64,000 nucleotides of DNA from Gallionella sp. GTDB lineage: Bacteria; Pseudomonadota; Gammaproteobacteria; Burkholderiales; Gallionellaceae. Where the stretch lies: NCBI GenBank assembly GCA_028710525.1, contig JAQTTY010000001.1, forward strand, positions 213,955 to 277,954, written 5' to 3'. Position 1 is the first letter of the stretch. Every line of letters starts with the position of its first letter. The translations under genes and the position numbers were made by a program. The notes beneath the pieces are model-generated. The model had not been told where the DNA came from. It made no database searches and worked only from the letters and a program-made list of their open reading frames with translations. Below are positions 36,047 through 44,695 of this stretch, piece after piece.

Positions 36047-36714
36047 ACCAGATCCCTTTCACCTTGCAATTGATCAATCTGCTCGCGGCAATGTTGCTGC
36101 TGATCGTGTTTGCCATGCTGGCGCAGCGCCGTATCCTGTCATTGATCAATCTGTTCGCCTTACAGGGCGCAGTGTTGGCACTCAGTACTTTCGTCGTGGC
36201 CTATTCGACCAAGCAGCATCATCTCTATTATTCGGCGGCGCTGACGCTGCTGTTGAAGGTGTTGATCCTTCCATGGCTGCTGCACAGGCTGATACGCAGA
36301 CTTAATGTACGCTGGGATGTGGAGACGCTCATCAATATTCCGACCACGATGTTGGTCGGCATCGCCCTAGTGATCTTTGCTTTCAATCTTGCCGCACCTA
36401 TCACGCAATTGGCGGAAGGCATGACACGCGGACTGATAGGCATCGCCTTGGCCAGTGTGCTGCTTTCACTATTGATGATGCTGACGCGGCGTAAGGCAGT
36501 GACGCAGGTGGTCGCCTTCCTGTCGCTGGAGAACGGCCTATTCTTCGCCGCCACTAGTGCCACGCAGGGCATGCCGCTGGTGGTGGAACTGGGCATCGCG
36601 CTGGACGTGCTGGTGGCGACCTTCATCTTCGGTATCTTCTTCTTCCAGATACGTGAGACCTTCGACAGTCTGGATATAACCCACATGGAGAAATTGAAGG
36701 ATGACAACACCTGA
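36043..36714 (+). CDS. HyfE/NuoK-like membrane subunit (Ehr)
   Basis: 223 residues from GTG 36043 (MNQIPFTLQLINLL). Six or seven membrane helices; the NuoK-like region is about residues 15-100 (ALSTFVVAYSTKQHHLYYSAALTLLLK). The C-terminal half adds VAFLSLENGLFFAATSATQGMPLVVELGIALDVLVATF with the buried Glu residues (LEN and VEL) typical of HyfE. The start overlaps the small bridging frame upstream. Confidence 0.9.
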   Translation: MNQIPFTLQLINLLAAMLLLIVFAMLAQRRILSLINLFALQGAVLALSTFVVAYSTKQHHLYYSAALTLLLKVLILPWLLHRLIRRLNVRWDVETLINIPTTMLVGIALVIFAFNLAAPITQLAEGMTRGLIGIALASVLLSLLMMLTRRKAVTQVVAFLSLENGLFFAATSATQGMPLVVELGIALDVLVATFIFGIFFFQIRETFDSLDITHMEKLKDDNT

Positions 36715-36726
36715 AAAGCTACTGCG

Positions 36727-36834
36727 CGATTCAATAGCTGCGTTGCGCGGTGCTCGCTCCTCGCCTACCTTTTCGGTATGTCTCGTCGCTGTGCTCCGTG
36801 CGCCTTGCTTTCGATCCGCTCGCTACGCTTTTGA
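36727..36834. repeat. Second type of palindromic intergenic repeat
   Basis: Between hyfE and hyfF, GCGATTCAATAGCTGCGTTGCGCGGTGCTCGC...CTCGCCTACC, then TTTTCGGTATG, then TCTCGTCGCTG...CTTTCGATCCGCTCGC. It is imperfectly self-complementary about the TTTTCGG centre and reads like a mobile REP-type sequence; it is unrelated to the CCTTCCCC family. It happens to be open in frame with hyfF. Confidence 0.45.
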
Positions 36835-36845
36835 GGTGCTGTCAA

Positions 36846-38303
36846 ATGATTGACCTGCAACTACTCGCGTTGTTGCTGACACCTTTGCTGGGCGGTGGAC
36901 TGCTGGCGGTGTTCGGTGCGCGCAAGTGGGCGGCGGAACTCAATTCCTTGATGAGTCTGGGTACCTTCGTCGCGGCAGTGGTGTTGACTGTACGTGTCAT
37001 CGATTCTGGGCCACAGCTCGCCTTCAACGAGCAATTCTTCATCGATCAGTTCAATGTATTTCTGGTGGCGCTGACCGCCTTTGTGGCCTTCACCACCTCG
37101 CTGTTCTCGCGCCCCTATATGCGCATCGAGCAGCATCACGGCAAGCTCACTATCGCCATGCTGCATCTCTACTACAGCATGTATCAGTTGTTCACCTTCA
37201 CCATGTTAGTGGCGCTCACCACCAACAATATGGGCATCATCTGGGTGGCGATGGAGGCGGCAACCTTGACGACGGTGCTGCTAGTTTCCTTGTATCGCAC
37301 ACCGGCCAGTCTGGAAGCGGCGTGGAAATATTTCATCCTATGTGGTGTTGGCATCGCGCTGGCGCTATTCGGCACCATCCTCTTGTACTTCGCTGCCGAG
37401 CGCGTGCTGGGCGAGGGTGGCACGGCCTTGTTGTGGACGCACCTGAATCAGGTCAAAGGCGATCTGGAACCCACCGTGCTCAAACTTGCGTTCATCTTTT
37501 TGCTGGTGGGTTACGGCACCAAGATCGGTCTGGTGCCGCTGCATAGTTGGTTGCCCGACGCGCACGCAGAAGGCCCGACGCCAGTCTCGGCAGTGCTGTC
37601 CGGCTTGTTGTTGAACGTGGCCTTGTGCGCGGTGATGCGCAGCAAGGTGTTGGTGGACGGTTCGCTGGGCACGCACTTCGCAGGGAATCTGATGATGGGC
37701 TTCGGTCTGTTGTCGGTAGTGGTGGCGTCACTGTTTCTGCTGCGACAGAAAGACATCAAGCGCATGTTCGCTTACTCCTCGATTGAACATATGGGCCTCA
37801 TCACCTTCGCCTTCGGCATGGGCGGCCCAGTGGCTACGTTCGCAGCGCTGCTGCATATGACCGTGCATTCGCTGACCAAGTCGGCGATCTTCTTTGCCGT
37901 GGGACATGCGGTGCAGAAGACCGGTACGCAGCAGATGGAGAACATACGTGGCCTGCTGCAAGTGAGCCCGACGGTGGGCTGGGGCTTGGCATTGGGCACC
38001 TTCGCCATCCTCGGTATGCCACCCTTCGGCGTGTTCGCCAGCGAGTTCCTCATTATCACCACGGCCATGCACCAATATCCTTGGACCACGCCGATATTGC
38101 TGGGGGCGTTGGGCATTGCCTTCGCCGCCGTGTTCGGCAAGATACAGCCCATGGTGTTCGGCGAGACTACCGCTAAGCCCTTGCCGCACCCGCCCGCACT
38201 GATACCGGTGTTCGCGCATCTGTTGTTGGTACTAATTTTGGGGTTGTGTATGCCGACCTATCTGGCGAATTGGTATCGTCAGGCAGCGGCTTTGTTAGGA
38301 TAA
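36846..38303 (+). CDS. HyfF/NuoN-like antiporter subunit (Ehr)
   Basis: 485 residues from ATG 36846 (MIDLQLLALLLTP), with GAGGTG 8 bp upstream. About 14 helices of the NuoN/NuoM fold. Conserved charges are Glu in WVAMEAATLTT, Lys in GYGTKIGLVPLHSWLPDAHAEGP and Lys in KDIKRMFAYSSIEHMG, plus HSLTKSAIFFAVGH. It is the second proton-pumping module beside the HyfB-like subunit. It precedes the G subunit by 6 bp. Confidence 0.93.
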   Translation: MIDLQLLALLLTPLLGGGLLAVFGARKWAAELNSLMSLGTFVAAVVLTVRVIDSGPQLAFNEQFFIDQFNVFLVALTAFVAFTTSLFSRPYMRIEQHHGKLTIAMLHLYYSMYQLFTFTMLVALTTNNMGIIWVAMEAATLTTVLLVSLYRTPASLEAAWKYFILCGVGIALALFGTILLYFAAERVLGEGGTALLWTHLNQVKGDLEPTVLKLAFIFLLVGYGTKIGLVPLHSWLPDAHAEGPTPVSAVLSGLLLNVALCAVMRSKVLVDGSLGTHFAGNLMMGFGLLSVVVASLFLLRQKDIKRMFAYSSIEHMGLITFAFGMGGPVATFAALLHMTVHSLTKSAIFFAVGHAVQKTGTQQMENIRGLLQVSPTVGWGLALGTFAILGMPPFGVFASEFLIITTAMHQYPWTTPILLGALGIAFAAVFGKIQPMVFGETTAKPLPHPPALIPVFAHLLLVLILGLCMPTYLANWYRQAAALLG

Positions 38304-38309
38304 ATCGAG

Positions 38310-39953
38310 ATGAGCATCCGCAACGACAATCTGCAATTCCAAGACCTCATCGGTGCGATACCCGCTAGTCATGGTGATATCGCGGTGGCTGACTTGCGTG
38401 CCTATTGTCAGTACGTGCATGACAGCGGCGGTCGCCTAGTCGCCCTGTGGGGAAGTGATGAGGGTGACAACGGCCATGCCCTGCATGTCGCGTTGATCCA
38501 AGAGAATGGACTGGTGTGTCTACATGTGGCCTTACCCAAAGAGCGGCCAACCTACCCTGATCTAAGTGATCTGTTTCCGGCGGCGGATCGTATGCAGCGT
38601 GCCGTGTATGACCTGTCCGGTATCCTCGCTGTAGGGGCGCGCGACCAGCGCAAGTGGCTGCGTCATGCTGCTTGGGACGCTGATCGTTTTCCGCTGCGCA
38701 AGGATTTTGATGCGACACGCCAGTCCCTTCCCCCTTGCAGGGGGAAGGCTAGGATGGGGGGGGAGCTAAAGGACACCGAAGTTTCTACCCCCTCCCTAAC
38801 CCTCCCCCTGCAAGGGGGAGGGTATGTTGATGAAGGTGTTGATGACTATCCCTTCGTGCAGGTCGAAGGGCAGGGGGTGCATGAGATACCGGTGGGCCCT
38901 GTGCATGCGGGCATCATAGAGCCGGGTCATTTTCGTTTCTCTATCGTCGGCGAGAAAGTGCTGCGTTTGGAAGAACGTTTGGGCTATACCCACAAGGGCA
39001 TAGAGAAACGCTTTGAGAGTATGAGTTTGAAACAAGGTGCGAAGCTAGCTGGGCGTGTCAGTGGCGACAGCACGGTGGCTTATGCGTGGGCATATGCGAT
39101 GGCAGCAGAGAGCATCGCAGGAGTCACACCACCAGCGCGCGCCCTATGGTTGCGCGCATTATTGTTGGAGCGCGAGCGTGTCGCGAATCACCTCGGCGAC
39201 CTAGGTTATCTGGGTAATGATGTGGCGCTATCGTTTGGCTTCACCCAGTTCTGGATATTGAAAGAGCAGGTGTTGCGCACCAATGCCGCGCTGTTCGGAC
39301 ATCGCTATCTGATGGATGCCATCGTACCCGGCGGTGTGGCGGTAGATCTCGATGCGAGCGGAAAAGCTGTCATCGAATACGAGTGTGAGATGTTGGAACA
39401 GCAGATCGCCATCATGCACGGCATCTATGATGTACATGCCGGTGTGCAGGATAGATATATTGGTACCGGATGTGTCTCACCTCAACTGGCCGCGCAACTG
39501 GGTCTGTGCGGATTGGCCGGTCGTGCCAGTGCGCAAGCCTGGGATACGCGAGTGCAGTTCCCATGCGCGCCCTATGACAAGTTGGAAGTACAGATGGCGA
39601 CCCATCGCAATGGCGATGTCGCGGCGCGTGTGTCGCTACGTTTCGACGAGCTGACCGAGTCGCTATGCTTACAACGCAAGATACTGGCGAACCTGCTCGG
39701 CGACGATATCGTGCGTCCCATCGAGAAGCTATCAGCCAACAGCTTTGGTATCGGCATGGTGGAAGGTTGGCGCGGCGAAGTGCTAGTGGCGATACACACG
39801 GATGGAAACGGCAATCTAACGCGCGTGCATCCGCATGATCCCTCTTGGCAGAATTGGCCGGCGCTGGAACACGCCATCCTAGATAATATCGTGCCGGATT
39901 TTCCGCTGATCAATAAGTCGTTCAACCTGAGTTACTCGGGAGTGGACCTTTAG
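38310..39953 (+). CDS. HyfG-like large subunit without Ni-binding cysteines (Ehr)
   Basis: 547 residues: a NuoC-like domain (1-135, ending RFPLRKDF) fused to a NuoD/large-subunit domain (about 178-547), as in HycE/HyfG. In [NiFe] hydrogenases two CxxC pairs hold the Ni-Fe centre. Here the first site (CGxC in RxCGxCSVAH) reads RVSGDSTVAY at 249-258, with Ser251 and Ser254, and the C-terminal DPCxxC reads NLSYSG at 539-544. All four Cys are gone, so it cannot be a standard hydrogenase. Residues about 138-171, the interdomain linker, come from an in-frame repeat at 38724-38823. The fold suggests a quinone- or other small-molecule pocket; the reaction is unknown. Confidence 0.92.
   Translation: MSIRNDNLQFQDLIGAIPASHGDIAVADLRAYCQYVHDSGGRLVALWGSDEGDNGHALHVALIQENGLVCLHVALPKERPTYPDLSDLFPAADRMQRAVYDLSGILAVGARDQRKWLRHAAWDADRFPLRKDFDATRQSLPPCRGKARMGGELKDTEVSTPSLTLPLQGGGYVDEGVDDYPFVQVEGQGVHEIPVGPVHAGIIEPGHFRFSIVGEKVLRLEERLGYTHKGIEKRFESMSLKQGAKLAGRVSGDSTVAYAWAYAMAAESIAGVTPPARALWLRALLLERERVANHLGDLGYLGNDVALSFGFTQFWILKEQVLRTNAALFGHRYLMDAIVPGGVAVDLDASGKAVIEYECEMLEQQIAIMHGIYDVHAGVQDRYIGTGCVSPQLAAQLGLCGLAGRASAQAWDTRVQFPCAPYDKLEVQMATHRNGDVAARVSLRFDELTESLCLQRKILANLLGDDIVRPIEKLSANSFGIGMVEGWRGEVLVAIHTDGNGNLTRVHPHDPSWQNWPALEHAILDNIVPDFPLINKSFNLSYSGVDL
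38724..38823. repeat. REPIN-like element inside the hyfG-like gene
   Basis: Two inverted palindromes: CCTTCCCCC-TTGCA-GGGGGAAGG (38726-38748), and CCCTCCCCC-TGCAA-GGGGGAGGG (38800-38822), each with a perfect 9-bp stem. Between them lie mirrored arms, TAGGATGGGGG and CCCCCTCCCTAAC. It is read in frame as about 34 residues of linker. Confidence 0.85.
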
Positions 39954-39963
39954 AGGCTGTCAT

Positions 39964-40509
39964 ATGTATCAAATCCTTAAACAGATTATCACCACCGGCA
40001 TTAAGACTGAAGCCGCACCACAGCCTGACGAGTCCATGCGTCTGGTCGAGCAGCGTTTGCAGCAGCAGATATTGCATGTGTTCGGCGGTGCGCTGGCGAT
40101 ACGCATGGTGGATGCTGGTTCGTGTAACGGCTGCGAACTGGAGATACACGCGCTCAATAACGCCTATTACAACATCGAAGGATTGGGCATCAAGTTTGTC
40201 GCTAGTCCACGTCATGCCGATATGCTGCTGGTCACTGGGCCGGTGTCGCGCCACATGGCCGTTGCGTTGCAGCGTACCTATGACGCCACGCCTGAGCCCA
40301 AGCTGGTGGTGGCGATAGGTGAATGCGCCTGTACTGGTGGTATCTTCGCGCCGGACGGCTCTAGCGATGGCGAGAGTTACGCGAGCTGCGGAAAAGTCGC
40401 CAACGTCATTCCCGTTGATGTGGTGGTGCAGGGCTGCCCGCCCACACCGACAGCCATCTTGCAAGGCATACTCACCGCGATCTCGGCTACTCATGTCGGA
40501 CAAAGGTAG
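39964..40509 (+). CDS. HyfI/NuoB-like FeS small subunit (Ehr)
   Basis: 181 residues. FeS cysteines are kept: Cys54 and Cys57 in GSCNGCE, Cys121 in GECACTGG, and Cys158 in QGCPPTP, giving one 4Fe-4S cluster as in complex I (N2) and in group 4 hydrogenases. There is no signal peptide, so it works on the cytoplasmic side with the G-like subunit. No HyfA/HyfH ferredoxin subunits follow. It ends inside the start of the spermidine-synthase-like gene. Confidence 0.94.
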   Translation: MYQILKQIITTGIKTEAAPQPDESMRLVEQRLQQQILHVFGGALAIRMVDAGSCNGCELEIHALNNAYYNIEGLGIKFVASPRHADMLLVTGPVSRHMAVALQRTYDATPEPKLVVAIGECACTGGIFAPDGSSDGESYASCGKVANVIPVDVVVQGCPPTPTAILQGILTAISATHVGQR

Positions 40510-41302
40510 GCGCGCGTCGCGCGGTGCGCGGCAACAACTAGAACAGCTACTGGATTGGATGGCAGCACCGCTGAGCAAGGTTCAGTCCAAGCCTTATGTC
40601 AGTCAGCGCGGTTCGATATTGAGCTTGCACTTCAACGAGGACTCCACACAGAGCGAGATGAATCTGGATGCGCCAGATGAGTTGGTGCTCGCTTATACGC
40701 GCGCCATGATGAGCTTCCTGTTACTACAGCCCGCGCCCAGGCACATCGCGATGATAGGGCTGGGAGGCGGTTCGCTGGCCAAGTATTGCTACCGCTATCT
40801 GCCACAGAGCGACATCACGGTGGTCGAGATCGATGCTGATGTGATCGCCTTGCGTGATGACTTCATGATTCCACCGGATGACGCACGACTACGCATCTTG
40901 TTGGCGGATGGGGCAGAGTGGATACGCGAGACTGATTTGCAGGCGGATGTGTTGGTGATCGATGGCTTTGATGCGCAAGGTCTGCCTGAGCCGCTCAGCA
41001 CGCAAGGCTTTTACGATGCCTGTCATGCCGCTTTATCGGAACAGGGGATATTGGTGGTTAATCTGTGGAGCGGATACCCTAACTATGATGATTACGTGGG
41101 GCGCATCCGCAATAGCTTTGATAACCGCGTGCTGATCGTCGATGCTGAGGACAAGGTCAACAAGATCGTGCTGGCCATGAAAGGCGAGGACTTTCCGCCC
41201 AACGCCGCCACGTTACGCCATCATGCCAAGCTGCTGGTGCAACGCCACACACTGAACTTTCAAGCCAAGGTGAATCGATTGATACAGGCGTTACCAAGGT
41301 GA
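40493..41302 (+). CDS. Spermidine-synthase-like protein
   Basis: 269 residues from ATG 40493, overlapping the FeS-subunit gene by 17 bp. A class I methyltransferase-like fold: MIGLGGGSLAKYCYRYLP, VVEIDADVIALRDDF, LLADGAEWI and VLVIDGFDAQGLPEPLST, the order seen in SpeE. The N-terminal beta domain of true spermidine synthase is short here and the substrate gate is not clear, so the reaction may differ. The tight overlap argues for a role linked to the Ehr genes or simple co-expression. A polyamine-type decarboxylase lies 3.4 kb downstream. Confidence 0.8.
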   Translation: MSDKGRRASRGARQQLEQLLDWMAAPLSKVQSKPYVSQRGSILSLHFNEDSTQSEMNLDAPDELVLAYTRAMMSFLLLQPAPRHIAMIGLGGGSLAKYCYRYLPQSDITVVEIDADVIALRDDFMIPPDDARLRILLADGAEWIRETDLQADVLVIDGFDAQGLPEPLSTQGFYDACHAALSEQGILVVNLWSGYPNYDDYVGRIRNSFDNRVLIVDAEDKVNKIVLAMKGEDFPPNAATLRHHAKLLVQRHTLNFQAKVNRLIQALPR

Positions 41303-41348
41303 GCGTATCGTCTGAATGAAAGGTGGGTGCTCTCTGCCGGTTGCGTAC

Positions 41349-41439
41349 TCCCTTCCCCTTGCAGGGGGAGGGAGTAGAAACTTAACGCGGCCACACATTT
41401 CTACCCCCATCCTAGCCTTCCCCCTGCAAGGGGAAAGGA
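41349..41439. repeat. REPIN-like element between convergent genes
   Basis: CCCTTCCCCTTGCAGGGGGAGGG on the left and CCTTCCCCCTGCAAGGGGAAAGG on the right, with TAGAAA...TTTCTACCCCCATCCTAG arms between. It lies in the 160-bp gap 41303-41462 between the spermidine-synthase-like gene and metG and may also help end transcription. Confidence 0.85.
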
Positions 41440-41462
41440 AGCGTGCAGCGTGAGGAGATCGT

Positions 41463-43610
41463 TTACTTGACGCGCATTCCCGGTTGCGCACCGTCATCAG
41501 GCGACAGGATGAACAATCCTGGCGCTTCGCCTGAAGCCGCCAGCACCATACCTTCCGACATGCCGAACTTCATTTTGCGCGGAGCGAGATTCGCGACCAT
41601 CACTGTCATGCGTCCCACTAGTGTTGCGGGGTCATAAGCGGACTTGATACCAGCGAACACCGTGCGTGTTTGTGCTTCGCCTATGTCCAACGTCAGCTTC
41701 AACAGTTTCTCTGCACCTTCCACATGCTCGGCGTTGACGATCTTCGCTACACGCAGATCTATCTTGTTGAAGTCATCTATTGAAATAGTGGGTGCGATAG
41801 CAACTACGTTCGCTCCCTCGCCCTTTAAGGGAGAGGGTTGGGGTGAGGGTAAAGTCTGCGTTCCAGATTCAGCCGTGTGTTGTTGCGCCTCAGCGTGACG
41901 CACTTGTGAGTGGCTATCAGGTGCAGGTGCCATCGTCTGCATATTGGCCTCCACCATCGCTGCGATTAGTTTAGGGTCGATGCGCGTGGCCAAGTGTGAA
42001 TAATTGTTAATTGTGCCATGCAAAACTTGATCTGTATCTGACCATTTTAACGGTGCAATATTGAGGAAGTGTTCAACTTGAGCCGCCAACGTCGGAAGTA
42101 TGGGCTTAAGGTATAACGTCAGGATTCTGAATAGATTCAAGCTCATTGTACAAACTGCTTGGAGCTTTTGTTCTTGCCCCTCTTGTTTTGCGAGAGACCA
42201 AGGTGCCTGTTGGGCTACATATTCATTCGCTCGGTCGGCCAGACTCATGATTTTTCGAATTGCCCTGCCAAAATCACGTTGTTCATAAGCAGTAGCGATT
42301 TCATTCTCTGCACCAATAAATTCGCCGAACAAAATTTCATTTCCTTTGAGGGCATCTACATAGCTAGAAACACTCCCGTTAAATTGCTTGCTGATAAATC
42401 CCGCAGTGCGGCTGGCGATATTGATGTACTTACCGACCAGATCGGAATTCACGCGCGCTACGAAGTCTTCCAGATTCAGGTCGATGTCTTCCATCGTGCC
42501 GTTGATCTTGGCCGCATAGTAGTAACGCAGGTATTCAGGATTCAGGCCTTGCTTGAGATAACTTTCGGCGGTGATGAAGGTTCCGCGTGATTTGCTCATC
42601 TTCTCGCCGTTCACAGTCAAAAAGCCGTGCGCAAAAATTTGTGTCGGGGTGCGCAGATTGGCGAACTGCAACATGGCAGGCCAGAACAGCGAATGGAAGT
42701 ACAGAATGTCTTTGCCGATGAAGTGGTACAGCTCAGTCTTGGCATCCGCGTTCCAATAGCTGTCGAAATCCAGCCCTTGCTTCTCGCACAGCTTTTTGAA
42801 GCTGCCCATATAGCCGACTGGCGCGTCGAGCCAGACATAGAAGAACTTGCCCGGTGCATCGGGAATCTCGAAGCCGAAATAAGGCGCGTCGCGCGAGATG
42901 TCCCAGTTGGAAAGCCCAGCTTCGAACCATTCCTTCATCTTGTTCGCCGCTTCTTGTTGCAGCGGAGGGATGGCTTGCGAGGCCAGCGTGCCTTGCGTCC
43001 ACGCGCTCAAGAATTCCTGGCAACGCGCGTCCGAGAGTTTGAAAAAGTAATGCTCGGAACTGCGACGTTCTGGTTGCGCGCCGGATACGGCTGAATACGG
43101 ATTGATAAGTTCGATGGGCGCGTAGGTCGCGCCGCAGGCTTCGCAGTTGTCGCCGTATTGGTCTTTGGCGTGGCACTTGGGACACTCGCCCTTGATGAAG
43201 CGATCCGGCAAAAACATCTCTTTGACGGGGTCGTAGAACTGCTCTACGGATTTCGTCTCGATCAGATCGTTGGCGCGTAGCTTGCGATAGATGTCCTGTG
43301 CATACTGTTTGGTTTCTGCGCTGTTAGTGCTGCCGTAATGGTCGAACGCTACATGGAAGCCGTCGAAGTCGGCCTTGTGCTCATGCCATACGCGATCTAT
43401 CAACTGCTCAGGGGTGATGCCTTCGTTCTGCGCGCGCAGCATGATGGGCGTTCCGTGCGTGTCGTCGGCGCACACATAATGCACCTCGTTGCCGCGCATC
43501 TTTTGGAAGCGCACCCAGATGTCGGTCTGTATATATTCGACCAGATGACCAAGGTGGATGCTGCCGTTGGCATAGGGTAGTGCGGAAGTGACGAGGATTT
43601 TGCGAGCCAT
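41463..43610 (-). CDS. metG: Methionyl-tRNA synthetase
   Basis: 715 residues. The Rossmann catalytic domain has the HLGH signature in [10 protein letters not shown], zinc-knuckle cysteines ([17 protein letters not shown]) and KMSKS in [10 protein letters not shown]. An alpha-helical anticodon domain follows (about 390-550). After a linker comes the C-terminal tRNA-binding (Trbp111-like) domain from about 607 ([15 protein letters not shown]). The linker near 585-598 ([12 protein letters not shown]) is encoded by a palindromic repeat at 41813-41853. The segment 42001-42420 has about 43% GC by hand count against 52-55% nearby, so part of the anticodon domain may be from another lineage. Confidence 0.96.
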   Translation of the reverse strand: MARKILVTSALPYANGSIHLGHLVEYIQTDIWVRFQKMRGNEVHYVCADDTHGTPIMLRAQNEGITPEQLIDRVWHEHKADFDGFHVAFDHYGSTNSAETKQYAQDIYRKLRANDLIETKSVEQFYDPVKEMFLPDRFIKGECPKCHAKDQYGDNCEACGATYAPIELINPYSAVSGAQPERRSSEHYFFKLSDARCQEFLSAWTQGTLASQAIPPLQQEAANKMKEWFEAGLSNWDISRDAPYFGFEIPDAPGKFFYVWLDAPVGYMGSFKKLCEKQGLDFDSYWNADAKTELYHFIGKDILYFHSLFWPAMLQFANLRTPTQIFAHGFLTVNGEKMSKSRGTFITAESYLKQGLNPEYLRYYYAAKINGTMEDIDLNLEDFVARVNSDLVGKYINIASRTAGFISKQFNGSVSSYVDALKGNEILFGEFIGAENEIATAYEQRDFGRAIRKIMSLADRANEYVAQQAPWSLAKQEGQEQKLQAVCTMSLNLFRILTLYLKPILPTLAAQVEHFLNIAPLKWSDTDQVLHGTINNYSHLATRIDPKLIAAMVEANMQTMAPAPDSHSQVRHAEAQQHTAESGTQTLPSPQPSPLKGEGANVVAIAPTISIDDFNKIDLRVAKIVNAEHVEGAEKLLKLTLDIGEAQTRTVFAGIKSAYDPATLVGRMTVMVANLAPRKMKFGMSEGMVLAASGEAPGLFILSPDDGAQPGMRVK
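41813..41853. repeat. REP-like palindrome inside metG linker
   Basis: CCCTCGCCCTTTAAGGGAGAGGG followed by TTGGGGTGAGGG, a single-palindrome variant of the same family, read in frame by metG on the other strand. Confidence 0.7.
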
Positions 43611-43710
43611 GGGGGAAAGTCTTAATGCGATAAGAAGGCGCGGATTTTAGCAAATCAAGCGCCCCTGCGGCGAATTGGTTAAAATCGCGCCCATTTAATT
43701 TATTTGGAGA

Positions 43711-43795
43711 GCGGAGTGGTGAGGGGATAGCGGTGAGAGGTGAGCTGTTTAATACAGCATCCCACTTGCCACTTGCGACTCACCACTTCCCAAAA
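43711..43795. repeat. Imperfect inverted repeat in the dcd leader
   Basis: GAGTGGTGAGGGG...GAGAGGTGAG on the left faces CCCACTTGCCACTTGC...CTCACCACTTCCC on the right about the centre CTGT-TTAAT-ACAG. It sits between the divergent metG and dcd genes and would be in the dcd transcript. Confidence 0.45.
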
Positions 43796-43799
43796 AGCA

Positions 43800-44366
43800 A
43801 TGAGCATCAAGTCAGACAAATGGATACGCCGCATGTGCGAACAGCACGGCATGATAGAACCGTTCTCTCCTACTCAGGTGAAAGAGGCCAACGGCCAACG
43901 CATCGTGTCTTACGGTACGTCTAGCTATGGTTACGATATCCGCTGTTCGCGTGAATTCAAGCTGTTCACCAACATCAACAGCACCATCGTCGACCCCAAG
44001 AATTTCGACCCAAATTCCTTCGTGAATGTCGAGGCTGACTATTGCATCATCCCGCCCAACTCCTTCGCGTTGGCGCGCACTGTGGAGTACTTCCGCATTC
44101 CGCGTAACGTGCTGACTGTGTGTCTGGGTAAGTCTACCTATGCGCGTTGCGGCATCATCGTCAACGTCACACCTTTCGAGCCGGAATGGGAAGGTTATGT
44201 GACGTTGGAGTTCTCCAACACCACGCCCTTGCCCGCCAAGATCTACGCCAACGAAGGCGTGGCACAGGTGCTGTTCTTCGAGAGTGACGAAGTCTGCGAG
44301 ACCTCGTACAAAGACCGTGGTGGCAAGTATCAAGGCCAGCACGGTGTAACACTGCCTAAGATGTAA
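43800..44366 (+). CDS. dcd: dCTP deaminase
   Basis: 188 residues from ATG 43800 ([12 protein letters not shown]). It deaminates dCTP to dUTP, the route to dTMP via dUTPase and ThyA (thyA lies 7 kb away). Motifs: [18 protein letters not shown]-like [35 protein letters not shown] with the catalytic Glu, and [12 protein letters not shown] for nucleotide binding. A small hypothetical gene follows 5 bp later. Confidence 0.96.
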   Translation: MSIKSDKWIRRMCEQHGMIEPFSPTQVKEANGQRIVSYGTSSYGYDIRCSREFKLFTNINSTIVDPKNFDPNSFVNVEADYCIIPPNSFALARTVEYFRIPRNVLTVCLGKSTYARCGIIVNVTPFEPEWEGYVTLEFSNTTPLPAKIYANEGVAQVLFFESDEVCETSYKDRGGKYQGQHGVTLPKM

Positions 44367-44371
44367 GCAAC

Positions 44372-44593
44372 ATGCCGCACCGTAAAAAAATCATCTGGCG
44401 TTCCCCCCAAGGCGACATCATCGCTTGCGTGGAAAAGAACAAGGTCATGCAGGAGAATCTTGAAGAGATACGCCAGATATGCCAAGACGCGCTGGAAGAC
44501 GCGGTTCTGATGGGCTGCGACGAGGTGCAGGTACGCGCCGTACTCAAAGAACTGATCGCCACTTTGCATAACCCATACCCGCCACAGCAGTAG
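44372..44593 (+). CDS. Small conserved-looking protein after dcd
   Basis: 73 residues, MPHRKKIIWRSPQGDIIACVEK... then helical and acidic, ending NPYPPQQ. I do not recognise the family. It is soluble, with a beta-hairpin-like start and one or two helices. It follows dcd by 5 bp, so it is co-expressed with it. Confidence 0.6.
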   Translation: MPHRKKIIWRSPQGDIIACVEKNKVMQENLEEIRQICQDALEDAVLMGCDEVQVRAVLKELIATLHNPYPPQQ

Positions 44594-44695
44594 TCCGTTT
44601 CTTGTCACAATTTCACGGTCACACGAGTTGGCAAAATCTGCGACAATTCGCGCCACTTTTACCCGCATAACCCTTATCCCATTGGGAGTTACATT

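Noticed and set aside
37728..38219. 163-codon minus-strand frame opposite hyfF
   Set aside because: Shadow of a well-conserved membrane subunit; no ribosome site or family features.
38310..40509. Annotation as an active [NiFe] hydrogenase
   Set aside because: The four Ni-binding cysteines of the large subunit are missing and no maturation genes are near.
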